A stretch of DNA of 64,000 nucleotides from Gemmatimonadetes bacterium SCN 70-22 (GCA_001724275.1 MEDZ01000011.1:18918-82917), one strand, 5' to 3'; shown: positions 36,910 through 45,876, counted from the stretch's first letter. Made by a program: numbers and translations. Notes: generated from the letters alone by a model not told the origin.

Positions 36910-37556
36910 CGGGGCTTGCCCTCCGCGGGGTAGATGTTCACTTCAACGGCGCCGTGAGCGCGGAAGTACTCCTTCCACACCTCGCGCGTCGCGAGAGACC
37001 TCGCGACTGCGCTCTCGACCTGCAGCATGACGATCGAGATGACGACCCCCTGCAGATCAGGGGCGATCTTCTGCTGGAGGTTGTCGAATCCATCAGTGAC
37101 GATTCGCACTTCCCGCTGGACGCCAGCGGGTGCCGCTGTCGCTGCCTCGCTAGCACTCTGAAGAAAGCCCCTGATATCGGTCGCCGGGGCTCGCACGATT
37201 GGGGCGGCTAGCAGGCGCGCAACGGCGGCGCGTTTCGCGGCTGCTGCTCGGGTTTCCCACTGCGCGTAGGCCCTGCTGCATGGCACGTCCATTCTGCTCC
37301 CACACACACGTGGTGCCTCGGGTACTCGCAGGTGAACCACACGCTCGGTGGCGGCGTACGACCGCTCGGAAATCCAGCGCACGATGACCTCATCGCCGCT
37401 TCCCGCCTTGGCCAGTACGCGCGCGCACTCGTAGACCGCATCCTCGCGCATCGAGTATGCGCTGCCACTCCGATCAATCCCGCACACCACCAGGCGTCGG
37501 ACCGGAACGGAATCCACCGAGAGTGCCATCGTTAGAACGAGCGGGAGTACCAGCAT
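36906..37556 (-). CDS. Secreted VWA-like (von Willebrand A fold) protein
   Basis: 216 residues. Signal peptide-like start (MLVLPLVLTMALSVDS). Then VVCGIDRSGSAYSM places D-x-S-x-S in the position of a MIDAS metal site, DEVIVRWIS is the second strand, and EVRIVTDGFDNLQQ is the VWA-like strand with the T-D-G-x-D motif. A cysteine pair (VCGSRMDVPCSRAY) probably forms a disulfide. VWA domains bind protein ligands through a divalent cation and are frequent partners of AAA+ ATPases. ATG 37556 is chosen because GAGG lies six bases upstream; the frame is open to 37760 but that extension is Arg/Cys-rich and non-conserved. First gene of the operon. Confidence 0.65.
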   Translation of the reverse strand: MLVLPLVLTMALSVDSVPVRRLVVCGIDRSGSAYSMREDAVYECARVLAKAGSGDEVIVRWISERSYAATERVVHLRVPEAPRVCGSRMDVPCSRAYAQWETRAAAAKRAAVARLLAAPIVRAPATDIRGFLQSASEAATAAPAGVQREVRIVTDGFDNLQQKIAPDLQGVVISIVMLQVESAVARSLATREVWKEYFRAHGAVEVNIYPAEGKPR

Positions 37557-37796
37557 CGGAGACCTCGCAAGAGGGGTTGGCTCGTGCCTGCATCGCATAG
37601 ACGCACGCACCTCTGCGCCATGCGACACCTTCTCGCCGTCTTGGAGATCCGCGTCCCACAGCTGCTTCGCACGCCGCCGCCTTGCCACCGCGCCGATTCG
37701 CCCGCATGTTGCGCGTCGCAACAGCACCGCCAGCGCGCATGACGACGATGGCGAATACACCGAAGACTGGACGCGCCGGGACGGGAGGACGGGCTA
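37557..37796. promoter_or_regulatory. Divergent promoter region between the VWA operon and the CARF nuclease
   Basis: 240 bp separating the start of the minus-strand seven-gene operon from the plus-strand Can1/Card1-like gene. Both promoters should lie here. No confident consensus boxes or inverted repeat can be pointed out by eye. Confidence 0.3.
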
Positions 37797-39833
37797 ATGG
37801 GGGCGACATATGTCACGATGGTCGGGAAGAGCCCCGCCGCTAACGCCGTAGCCCTGAAGGCGTGGCTGGCGTACCAGCCGAACGCCATCGACCGCGTGAT
37901 ACTTCTGGAGACGCACTGGGCGAAGTCATCCGGTGCCTCGGCGCGCCTGGGGCAGTGGATCACACGGGAGGTGTGCACGGAGGTAGATCACGTGCCGCTG
38001 CCCGCGGGACTGCGTGAACTCCGCGACGTCGTGCAGACCGCACTCGGTTCCGATCGAACCGGGCAATCGCCGCCCGTCAGCAACGTCGCGGCCGGAATGC
38101 GCTCCTTCATCGTGACCATCGCGGCGGCCATGCCCGCCGGGACACGCTTCCTGAGCCCGAACCCGATTGGCGGATACTGTCGCGTCCAGGTGTTCGAGCC
38201 GCGCGAGACCACGCATCGCATCGCACTCGCCGACCTGGGAGTCCGGACGCTGCTCGACCTCTGGGGTGGGTGTAAGGACTATGCCTATCAGGGGTTCGAG
38301 CGGCCGAACGAGGACATCGCCCGTATCGTCGAGCGTGACCACCTCGCCGCCGACGAGTGGTGCGATCCCCGCACCGTGTGGAACCTCGAGATGCAGCTGG
38401 CGAGTGGGGGAGCAGTACGATTCGATGCCGCACGCGAATCGTTCGGCCAACTCATCACCATCTCCGTGCGTCGAGAAGTCCCAAACCGCGAGCGTGGCGC
38501 CGCCGCGAAGGCCGAGCGTGCCCTGCTGTCAGAGGGAGATAGCCTCGGCGGTCTCATGGTGGCACACCACGTTGTGTGCGACTGGCGCGACCTCTCGAAC
38601 CGGCTCACGGAGTCGCGCCGAGTCCGGTGCATCGACGTGAGGAGCGATCAGCGACCGGATTGGAGGGAGCAGCAGCTCACGACCTTGAGGGCGTTGCTGC
38701 GTCCTGCCGCGGCGACTCTCCAGCCCGAAAACGACTCGACACCCGCTGTCGCCGCAGCCGACTCCTCAGGAAAGGGAGGCGATGCGACCCCCCGGCTCCT
38801 CCTCTTCCTCGGCGCCGATCCGAGCACGACGCTCGTGAGTCTTTGCACGCACCGGCCAATCGACGCCTGGATCGGTTTCGACGCGAGCCCAACCGGAGAG
38901 CGCGTGCGCGCCGCCCGTGACCGATTCCTGAAGGAGTTGACGAACATCCCCGTGTCGCGCGTGCATTGGGCACCAACGAACATCAGCGGCTCCGGGATCG
39001 GCCACTCGATCAGCAACGCATGGGCAGATGGCGGCGGCGGCCGAATCGACGTCACCCCGGGCACGAAGGAGCAGGCGCTGGCACTCTCACGCGTTCCGGG
39101 CGCGGAGCTCTGGTCGCTGGTGGCACACCAGGGCCATGCCGAGAGCCTCGTCACCGGGGAATCGATCAGGCTCGAGGGCCCGCCAATCGCCGTGCAGGCC
39201 AGGTGCTGTGGCGGCCCGTTGCGTCCGGCGGGCGGCGGGCGACTCTGGAACGGTGTCGAAATGAGGGAGCACGCAGACCGCTACGCCAGGCTCGCGAAGG
39301 CATTCGAGACGCCCGATCTGAGGTGGAACCCTGACTACGCGCGCAGCCGCTGGATGGGCGATGATGAGGCACCGGCGCACTGGCGAGGGTGGCCTCGAGC
39401 AGACGACGACAAGAGGGTCAGTCGCCTCTTCGAGGAGGCGGTAGCGTGGCGGCTGCTACAGCACGCTGGCGCTGACGAGGTGGTGGTCGCCGTCGAATGG
39501 CAGTTTGCGCGTAACAACGACGTCCGCGATGAAATCGACGTCGTAGCTCGCTTTGGCGGCGTGTTCGTGTCCGTTGAATGCAAGGCCTGGATGGGCAAGA
39601 ACCCGAACGCGACCTCGCTCAACGAACACTTCAAGTTCCACCGCGGACGCACCACCCGCGGCCTCGGGCGGTTTGCCATTCCTCTGCTCGTCTTGCTGCG
39701 CCAGCCGCAGGAGCAGGTCGCCGCCGATACCGACCTCTGGACATTCAGTCAGCTTTCGACTCCAGCGCAGGCGCGGTCGCTTGTCGGCGCGCTCATCCGG
39801 TCGAAGAGCACGATGGTCCCGGAAGAAACGTAG
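37797..39833 (+). CDS. Can1/Card1-like CARF nuclease (type III CRISPR ancillary effector)
   Basis: 678 residues. The C-terminus is a PD-(D/E)XK nuclease as in Card1, Can1 and Can2 (DUF1887 group): RLFEEAVAWRLLQHAGADEV, then DEIDVV (EID at 579-581) and VSVECKAW (ECK at 594-596). N-terminal ATYVTMVGKSPAANAVALKAW and a second LLLFLGADPSTTLVSLCTHRPIDAWIGF (about 330-360) each resemble a Rossmann CARF half, so two CARF units may occur in one chain, as in Can1. The length matches Can1 rather than the shorter Card1/Can2. Known relatives bind cyclic tetra-adenylate from Cas10 and nick or degrade DNA, some also RNA. Convergent with the CARF-RelE gene, 21 bp apart. Confidence 0.8.
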   Translation: MGATYVTMVGKSPAANAVALKAWLAYQPNAIDRVILLETHWAKSSGASARLGQWITREVCTEVDHVPLPAGLRELRDVVQTALGSDRTGQSPPVSNVAAGMRSFIVTIAAAMPAGTRFLSPNPIGGYCRVQVFEPRETTHRIALADLGVRTLLDLWGGCKDYAYQGFERPNEDIARIVERDHLAADEWCDPRTVWNLEMQLASGGAVRFDAARESFGQLITISVRREVPNRERGAAAKAERALLSEGDSLGGLMVAHHVVCDWRDLSNRLTESRRVRCIDVRSDQRPDWREQQLTTLRALLRPAAATLQPENDSTPAVAAADSSGKGGDATPRLLLFLGADPSTTLVSLCTHRPIDAWIGFDASPTGERVRAARDRFLKELTNIPVSRVHWAPTNISGSGIGHSISNAWADGGGGRIDVTPGTKEQALALSRVPGAELWSLVAHQGHAESLVTGESIRLEGPPIAVQARCCGGPLRPAGGGRLWNGVEMREHADRYARLAKAFETPDLRWNPDYARSRWMGDDEAPAHWRGWPRADDDKRVSRLFEEAVAWRLLQHAGADEVVVAVEWQFARNNDVRDEIDVVARFGGVFVSVECKAWMGKNPNATSLNEHFKFHRGRTTRGLGRFAIPLLVLLRQPQEQVAADTDLWTFSQLSTPAQARSLVGALIRSKSTMVPEET

Positions 39834-39854
39834 GCGCTCACCACTCGGTAGTAC

Positions 39855-41228
39855 TCAGCGGCGCAGTAGTGCCCACCGCAATCGTTCCAACAACGTCGCG
39901 TCCTTGCGTGGAACATCCTGCGCCATCGCCCGGTAGGACTCGACCCTCGCGTTCAGCTCGTCCTCCCGCTCGCTCCACTGTGTCCGTGCTTCAATCAGGC
40001 GTGACTCTGCGGCCGCTGCCGCCTCCAATGCAGTCGACACATCAGCCTCGGCGCGGCGAGCCAGTTCACACGCCTCCGCCTCGACTCGTGCGGCCTCCGC
40101 GAGAATGCGGTCGTGCATTCGCTCGTCGTCTGACAGGATATCGAGCGGAGTATCGTTCGCCTCTGCCGGCGCCCACGGCGCGAACACGTGCTCATCGTAG
40201 TCCCTGATCGACTTTGACCCCAGGGATCGCTCGTACTCATCGTGCTGAAACAGTTCCGCCGCATAGAACCGCTGCTGGATCGCATTCGTCCACCCCGCGA
40301 GGCGACAGCTCGTGCGCCCCGGTTTGTAGACCTCGAGGTCTGTCGGGTAGGAGTGCCGCTTGATGGCGCGCCACATCGGATTGCGCACACGCGACAACAT
40401 ATGCTCGAACTGATCGCGTATGTTCGCGCCTGCCTCGCCCAGCGTTCGCGATGCGGCGGGAGAGAGCATGACCTGCATCCCGGCCGTCGCGCGAAGGTCG
40501 CCGAGCAGCATTAGCCCAAAGGCTGACAACGTATAGCTGTCGGCATCGACCATCTCGAACAGCCCTGCGATGCCCCCCATGTCGACGCCCAGCTGGTTCA
40601 CCAATTCGTGCCGGCCGATAATCGCATCGCGCTCGAGATTCGCCAGCAGGCGGCCGGCCACGCGAAGCGCGTCATGATCGAAACCGATCGGGAGTGGGGG
40701 GAGCGTGACCAGCGTGCCGGTCATCTGAAACCGGTAGGTCAGCGGAACGCGCCGCAGCATCGCATAGATCGAGACATACGGGATGACCGGGTTGATCCCT
40801 GCTCCGACGCTGATGGAGATGGAAGAACCTCGTTCGCGCTCATGCGCGACCACCGCGTCGAGCTCTTCCACGAGGGAAAGCAATCCCTCGGTGCGAAAGG
40901 CGTCGGCATCATCGAGGGTCAGCCGCGGAATCACCTTGACCTCTGCAGTCACCCCGAAACGCAGCTCGGCGATACGTCTGACGAGCTGCGCGGCAGCCGT
41001 GCCTGCCTCGGTGTCTGTTGCGAGGAGAATCAGCCGGTCCTCGCCACCGGCTCTACTGGCGGCAAGTGTCCCGATCTCCGCCGACAGTTCGTTGGCAGCG
41101 GAGCCTAGCGTCTCGATGAGCTGTCCGGTGATCGCGAACGCCTGCGGCTCGATGCCGCGCTTCGCCAGGTTGCCGAAGACCGACGTTCCCGAGGTAAAGA
41201 CGAAGGATTGCATCCGGTAATCATTCAT
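39855..41228 (-). CDS. CARF-RelE-like (Cami1-like) RNase
   Basis: 457 residues. Residues 6-185 form a CARF domain of the APE2256 type: FVFTSGTSVFGNL, EIGTLAASRAGGEDRLILLATDTEAGTAAAQL, LSLVEELDAVV, ISVGAGINPVIPYVSIYAML, TLPPLPIGFD. After a helical (possibly winged-helix) region, residues about 275-335 (RAIKRHSYPTDLEVYKPGRT, CRLAG, FYAAELFQHDEYERSL) resemble a RelE toxin: K-P-G-R-T plus a basic strand and the closing H-D-E-Y-E. This is the architecture of Cami1, a cOA-activated ribosome-dependent mRNA interferase. A C-terminal coiled coil (ILAEAARVEAEACELARRAE onwards) is extra. Start 41228 gives the usual short lead to the first strand; 41213 is the alternative. Confidence 0.72.
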   Translation of the reverse strand: MNDYRMQSFVFTSGTSVFGNLAKRGIEPQAFAITGQLIETLGSAANELSAEIGTLAASRAGGEDRLILLATDTEAGTAAAQLVRRIAELRFGVTAEVKVIPRLTLDDADAFRTEGLLSLVEELDAVVAHERERGSSISISVGAGINPVIPYVSIYAMLRRVPLTYRFQMTGTLVTLPPLPIGFDHDALRVAGRLLANLERDAIIGRHELVNQLGVDMGGIAGLFEMVDADSYTLSAFGLMLLGDLRATAGMQVMLSPAASRTLGEAGANIRDQFEHMLSRVRNPMWRAIKRHSYPTDLEVYKPGRTSCRLAGWTNAIQQRFYAAELFQHDEYERSLGSKSIRDYDEHVFAPWAPAEANDTPLDILSDDERMHDRILAEAARVEAEACELARRAEADVSTALEAAAAAESRLIEARTQWSEREDELNARVESYRAMAQDVPRKDATLLERLRWALLRR

Positions 41229-41374
41229 GTGATTCCGATCGCGCGCAATGTCGCCATAGGCTGCTCCGGGACGCGCGCCTCTCGCAGAAAGGGGGGGGCG
41301 GTGCATATTTCGCCGCCGCTCACCAGCAGCGGCGTGTCATCTCCCTCTCGCCCACGCCGACCGCTCGGGAACGC
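41229..41374. promoter_or_regulatory. Divergent promoter region with inverted repeat between two CARF genes
   Basis: 146 bp between the CARF-RelE-like gene (minus) and the Lon-CARF gene (plus). It holds a run of eight G and a perfect 7-bp inverted repeat CGCCGCT (41314-41320) / AGCGGCG (41328-41334) with a seven-base gap. This could be an operator or an early hairpin in the Lon-CARF transcript. Both genes probably share control here; no clear -10/-35 boxes are visible. Confidence 0.4.
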
Positions 41375-42850
41375 ATGATGCCGCCGATGCCGCTCTGGAA
41401 CCTCGATGTCCTCCCCGCAATCCAAACGTCGATTCGCGCCGGTGCCCTGGTGGCCGCGGTTCGCAGGTCGATCGACGCGATGATGGCCGGCGGTCACCAA
41501 GCGACGCACCTGGTGATGAACACGCTGGAATGGGAACTCCATGAACGGCGCGCGTGGTCACCCGCGGAACTGACCCTCGCGCTGCGACTCGCCAGTGACA
41601 GCGGGTTGGCGACGCTCTCCACGCTGCTCGGACAGCTGCTCCCGGTGACGGTGCAACCGGAGGCCGGGAAGGCGTTCATCCTCACCGCTGGCTCACAACA
41701 ACTGCAGGACGTCGGTGTAGTGTTGCCGTTGCGCGTGACCACCACCTGGTGGGGGGGCGGATTCGAACTCTGTCCCAGGCAGTACACCGCAACGGACGCC
41801 ATCGCCGCCTTTCGCCATGGGGCCATGGCGGCAGGCAATGCCCTGCTCGGGGCTTTCGGCGCCGCCACCCTCACGCGCCACGTGATCGTCAATAATTGCC
41901 GCGTGCGCGGCGACTTCGACGGTTTGCGATACCCTGTCGACGGCGAATCGCTGGGACTCGGCGCGGCGATCGCCACACTGTCGAGCTACACCAACTGGTG
42001 CGTGCCGGTCGATGCGGGGTTCACGGGGCGCATCGGTCACGATGGCACGATCTACTCGGTGGGCGAAATCGCCACCAAGCTGCGAGGCGCCGCCGACAAG
42101 GGGTTGAGATGCATTTACCTTCCGGCGGCGAACGACGGCGCGGAGCACCGCCAGCTGGCGTCCGACCTGGGGCTCACACTCCGCTGGGTCGAGTCGCTCG
42201 CCGACGTCGTTCGTGATCTCGGCCTCACCGACGACATGCGCGAGGCGGTCCGCGCACTCGACGCGACGGCTCTCGCACCCGAGGCCACCAGGCGATACTG
42301 GATGACGGAGTCCCGTCCTGGTGAGGCGCGCCGGGTCCTCTTCTCCGCCATCGGAAAATCCGATCCAATCGGGACGATGAAGGACCGCAGCGGGGTTCCT
42401 ATCGGAACCGACGACGGACCATTGCTCACGCTCTGCCGCGAGCTGTCGCCGAGCGTTGTCCATTGCCTGTACACCGTGGCGCCGAAGGACAACGACTATC
42501 GAGACAAGTACACCAACCTCGACGCCATACTCTCGGGTGAGGAGTCAGCAACCAGAATTGTGCCGCATGGGTTGGACGATGTGCTCGACCCCACCGATCT
42601 CGAGTCCCTGCTCCCCGCCTTCGCGCGGGTCGTGGACCAGGTTCTTGCCGAGGAGGATCATCCGAATGTGGAGTTCTACGCCAACGTCACCTCCGGAACG
42701 GGGCAGATGTTGATCACATGGCATTTGCTGCAGGAACGGCTCGCCTTGCGGGGCTTCGAGCTACATCTGCTGCAGGTACGGGAGGCAAGATGGAGGAGAA
42801 GTGCTACAGAGCCACTAGTGCGCCGCGTCGTGTTACCCGGCTCCCGGTGA
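41375..42850 (+). CDS. Lon-type protease domain fused to a CARF sensor
   Basis: 491 residues. Residues about 165-260 match the Lon proteolytic domain: LRYPVDGESLGLGAAIATL holds Ser192 where Lon has the GPSAG serine, VPVDAGFTGRIGHDGTIYSV matches the TGE-x-x-x-x-G-x-V segment, and VGEIATKLRGAADKGL holds Lys235, the second member of the Ser-Lys dyad, followed by IYLPAAND. No AAA+ module is present. Residues about 318-491 are CARF-like: RRVLFSAIGKSDPIGTMK, DDGPLLTLCRELSPSVVHCLYT, NVEFYANVTSGTGQM. The arrangement matches CalpL, the cOA-activated Lon protease of type III loci, but with CARF instead of SAVED. Likely target: the anti-sigma-like protein at 50699-51349. No membrane helix seen. Confidence 0.78.
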   Translation: MMPPMPLWNLDVLPAIQTSIRAGALVAAVRRSIDAMMAGGHQATHLVMNTLEWELHERRAWSPAELTLALRLASDSGLATLSTLLGQLLPVTVQPEAGKAFILTAGSQQLQDVGVVLPLRVTTTWWGGGFELCPRQYTATDAIAAFRHGAMAAGNALLGAFGAATLTRHVIVNNCRVRGDFDGLRYPVDGESLGLGAAIATLSSYTNWCVPVDAGFTGRIGHDGTIYSVGEIATKLRGAADKGLRCIYLPAANDGAEHRQLASDLGLTLRWVESLADVVRDLGLTDDMREAVRALDATALAPEATRRYWMTESRPGEARRVLFSAIGKSDPIGTMKDRSGVPIGTDDGPLLTLCRELSPSVVHCLYTVAPKDNDYRDKYTNLDAILSGEESATRIVPHGLDDVLDPTDLESLLPAFARVVDQVLAEEDHPNVEFYANVTSGTGQMLITWHLLQERLALRGFELHLLQVREARWRRSATEPLVRRVVLPGSR

Positions 42851-45475
42851 CAATGCCTGACGGAGTTGCGCTTCGAGGTGGTAGGCCATGATCTCTGCTG
42901 AGACATCACCCTGCGCCTCCTCGCGTGGGCGCGCATAGCGCGCGCGCGATTGTGCGATGATTCGACTGGCGGTGTCTGTCGAGGTGACGCTCGCAATCGC
43001 CGTCGTGCGAACGGAAAAGGGAGCCAGCATCGTGTTCTTGTACATCAGGGAGACGCACGCGTGCCAGTTGGGGAGCTGGACGAGGTCATGGCGATTGAAC
43101 GAGGGGATCATCCGCCGTTCTATAGATTCGGCGTCCTTGGGGCCGAGCCGGAATGCCACCATAGTTCCGACATTGCCGAAGACCGCGTCGATAATGCGCT
43201 CGTCCTTGATCTGTGACAGGAACTGGTTGGCCAGGGTGAGACCGATCCCGAACTTGCGCCCCTCGCTGAGGAGCGTCACGAAGCTCGATGTCGCCACGCT
43301 GTGGAACTCGTCGACATAGAGGTAGAACGCGCTTCGATCACGCTGGGCGAGACGCGCGCGCGCCAACACCGCCGCCTGAAGCATCCCCAGCAAGACCATG
43401 CCAACGAACCGGCTGTTGCCCTCTCCAAGCTCGCCCTTGGCGAGGTTCACCAGCACGATCTTTCGCTCCGCGATCAGGTGCTCGAAATTGACCGTCCTGC
43501 GGCGCTGGCCAAAAATGTTGCGCAATATCGGATTGAAGAGCAGGCGCTCGAACTTGGAACTGATGTATGTCCCCATCGAGGTGCCTTCGCTTGCGACCTT
43601 GGTGTAGTCGTACGCCGGCAAGACCTGTCCGATCCACGTCATGAGCAGTGTGTCGCGCGTCGATCGCGGGACCCAGCGCTGCCAGTAGTTCTTGTGCTGG
43701 AAGATCTCGTAGAAGTCGAGCAACGAGCCGACCTTGCGCTCCGGATCCGACATCACGAGCAGGAGGTTCATCTTGACATGCTGCTGAAACAGGGGACCAG
43801 CCCAGGTCATCCCCTCCTTTCCGAAGTCGTCCGCCAGGTAGCGCAACATGCTGTCGAGCAGCAATTCCGCCACGAAGTACCGCTCCTCGGGCGTTGCACA
43901 ATCCAGTGGGTTGATCGCGACCGGATATTCCGTGTCGGTGGGATCGATGAGCACCACATCGTCCGCTCGCTCCGCGGGTATGCGGTGGAGGATGTCCCGA
44001 TATAGGTCGCCATGCGGGTCCATCACGCACACGCCGGCGCCTGCTGCGATGTCGGCGAGGATCCGTGAGAGAAGGAGGGTGCTCTTGCCCGTTCCGGTCT
44101 GGCCCACGACGTACAGGTGACGGAGGCGGTCGGGCCACCCTAACAGCACCGGCCTGGTGACGCCGTACTCCTCGCTCACTCCCAGCGGGGTGCCGTCATC
44201 CCACGGGTGTGCCGGAGCTGGAACGGTGCGCCATGTCTTCGACTCCACGCCAGCGAGGCGTCGAGTGGATGGCGGCGGCGGAAGCAGGAACAACTTGGCG
44301 GCATCGACAACTTCGATCAGGTGGCGCAGCCTGCCCATGTCGATGCCAGGCTGCGTGGACTCCTGCGGCAGGGCGATATCGGCCGTCTGGAACGCAACCG
44401 CCGCTTCGCGCAAGTCGGTGGCGCGCGCAATGTCGTAGCCACCCGACAGCAAGCCCGATCCGCGTGAGCCGGCGGCATCTGACACTTCACTCCCTTCCGG
44501 CGTCGAAAGCGCCGTGGCGATGGCCGCAAGTGCGAGCGCCGGCACCTCCGATGGCGACGCGATCTCGATCTGCACCAGGCATACGCCTGCCCGCAGGCCC
44601 AGAAGCCGTCGTGTCTGCTGCTCCAACAGGACGCCGAGGAGATGCCGCAGCACGGGATGCTGATTCTCGGGGTCGCGAGACGTGTCGCCGGGGTCGATCT
44701 GCATCATCCGTTCGCAGGTGACGACCTGCGTTTCTGCGAGCGACAGTTCCTCTGCGGTTGCGGTCGTCGCCCGGAAGCGAAGGCTCAACGCGAGCGGCGT
44801 CTGCTCGAGGAGGAGCACGCGACAGATGTTGGCGAGCGCATCGGCATCGGCAAGGAACGGCATGACCTGTGCGATGCGATCCGAAGCGCGCCGTGCGTGC
44901 GTCGAGTCGCGCCGAGCATCGTCTTCGAATCCCGTGACCGGTGGACGGGTGCGAGGATGGCGGAGGCTGTCGGGTGAGACGAGTTCGACCCGGCGTCCGA
45001 TTCGCACGATGTCGTTGGGCTCGAAGGGACGCGCGATGGCGAGCGCCTCCGTGGCGCCGACGAGTTCCCACTCGCCCTCGGGGAAGGTCGCTTGGAGAAG
45101 CCTCAGGCATTCCCGCGCATGGCCTTCGCTCTGGGCTGCGCTCGTGCCATCGAGTCGGATGAGCAGCGCCAGCGCAACCTCTCCGGCCGACGGATTGGCC
45201 GGGTCGGGCGCGCCGATCACGCGCACGTCGTATGTCGCGGTGTCACCGCCAGCTGCCAGGAGTGCGCTGAGGAAATCGCGTTTGCGCTGCTGCAGGTCGA
45301 CGGCGTAGCGATCCACGACGCTGGGATGGCGGTCATCGATTCCCAGCGCTGAGATAGTGAGCACGCGCCGTAGTCTGCAGGCGAAGAGATGCGTTTCACG
45401 CGGCATGGTGGCTTTGACGTGTTGGTCCTTGCGATTGTAGCCGCTCTCGTCGCGCGCCGGCGTGCAGAGGCTCAA
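42833..45475 (-). CDS. HerA/TraG-like hexameric ATPase with large N-terminal region
   Basis: 880 residues. The ATPase part (about 440-850) has Walker A GQTGTGKST, Walker B-like AGVCVMDPHGDL, KIVLVNLAKGELGEG, then FYLYVDEFHSVATSSFVTLLSEGRKFGIGLTLANQFL and LPNWHACVSLMYKN, the TraM-recognition/coupling-protein signature of conjugative and HerA-type DNA pumps. The first 430 residues show no named domain. No membrane helix, so not a normal coupling protein; a CRISPR-associated DNA translocase or nuclease partner is more likely. Start TTG 45475 overlaps the upstream stop (TTGA); ATG 45406 is an alternative. The tail overlaps the convergent Lon-CARF gene by 18 bp. Confidence 0.75.
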   Translation of the reverse strand: MSLCTPARDESGYNRKDQHVKATMPRETHLFACRLRRVLTISALGIDDRHPSVVDRYAVDLQQRKRDFLSALLAAGGDTATYDVRVIGAPDPANPSAGEVALALLIRLDGTSAAQSEGHARECLRLLQATFPEGEWELVGATEALAIARPFEPNDIVRIGRRVELVSPDSLRHPRTRPPVTGFEDDARRDSTHARRASDRIAQVMPFLADADALANICRVLLLEQTPLALSLRFRATTATAEELSLAETQVVTCERMMQIDPGDTSRDPENQHPVLRHLLGVLLEQQTRRLLGLRAGVCLVQIEIASPSEVPALALAAIATALSTPEGSEVSDAAGSRGSGLLSGGYDIARATDLREAAVAFQTADIALPQESTQPGIDMGRLRHLIEVVDAAKLFLLPPPPSTRRLAGVESKTWRTVPAPAHPWDDGTPLGVSEEYGVTRPVLLGWPDRLRHLYVVGQTGTGKSTLLLSRILADIAAGAGVCVMDPHGDLYRDILHRIPAERADDVVLIDPTDTEYPVAINPLDCATPEERYFVAELLLDSMLRYLADDFGKEGMTWAGPLFQQHVKMNLLLVMSDPERKVGSLLDFYEIFQHKNYWQRWVPRSTRDTLLMTWIGQVLPAYDYTKVASEGTSMGTYISSKFERLLFNPILRNIFGQRRRTVNFEHLIAERKIVLVNLAKGELGEGNSRFVGMVLLGMLQAAVLARARLAQRDRSAFYLYVDEFHSVATSSFVTLLSEGRKFGIGLTLANQFLSQIKDERIIDAVFGNVGTMVAFRLGPKDAESIERRMIPSFNRHDLVQLPNWHACVSLMYKNTMLAPFSVRTTAIASVTSTDTASRIIAQSRARYARPREEAQGDVSAEIMAYHLEAQLRQALSPGAG

Positions 45476-45876
45476 CCGCCGGCGAGGGGGAGCCGCAGGA
45501 ACAGCTGATAGGGCTTCGTCGGTGTAGGACGCGGGAACTGCTCGACCGAACCGAGTGCTGCGTCGCCCTTGTCATCGGTGATCGCCGGCGACGAATCACT
45601 CGTTCCGTCAGCAGCGGTCGCGATGCGAATCTCAGCGCCCTGTACCGGAGAATGTGCCGGATCATCCCGGTGCAGGTGCACGCGCAAGATGCCGTCCGTA
45701 CCGAGCAGCAGGAGGATGCCCACACCCTCTGCCGTCAGGAACTCGCTCCGCTCCTCGGAGCCATCTGACGCCGCCTGGAGCGCGGGGAGCGCATTCGCAA
45801 CCGGCGCGAGGCGCGCGATGCGGCGTATGGGGAAGACCAGGTCGCGCGGTGTGGCGGTCACGTGCGGCCTCTGCAC
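45472..45876 (-). CDS. Small beta-sandwich protein of the CRISPR ancillary operon
   Basis: 134 residues. The C-terminal 75 residues (GILRVHLHRDD, PVQGAEIRIATA, ITDDKGDAALG, YQLFLRLPL) look like a carboxypeptidase-regulatory or Cna-B-like beta-sandwich with a T-D-x-x-G-x-A turn. The same pattern ends the anti-sigma-like protein at 50699-51349 (ADAKVTLLRLATA, TDASGTANLHGEA, YYVFRVTLPEE), so the two may share a partner or substrate surface. Starts with GTG at 45876 and overlaps the ATPase start, so the pair is coexpressed. It begins only about 290 bp from the distal end of the array. Confidence 0.5.
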   Translation of the reverse strand: MQRPHVTATPRDLVFPIRRIARLAPVANALPALQAASDGSEERSEFLTAEGVGILLLLGTDGILRVHLHRDDPAHSPVQGAEIRIATAADGTSDSSPAITDDKGDAALGSVEQFPRPTPTKPYQLFLRLPLAGG

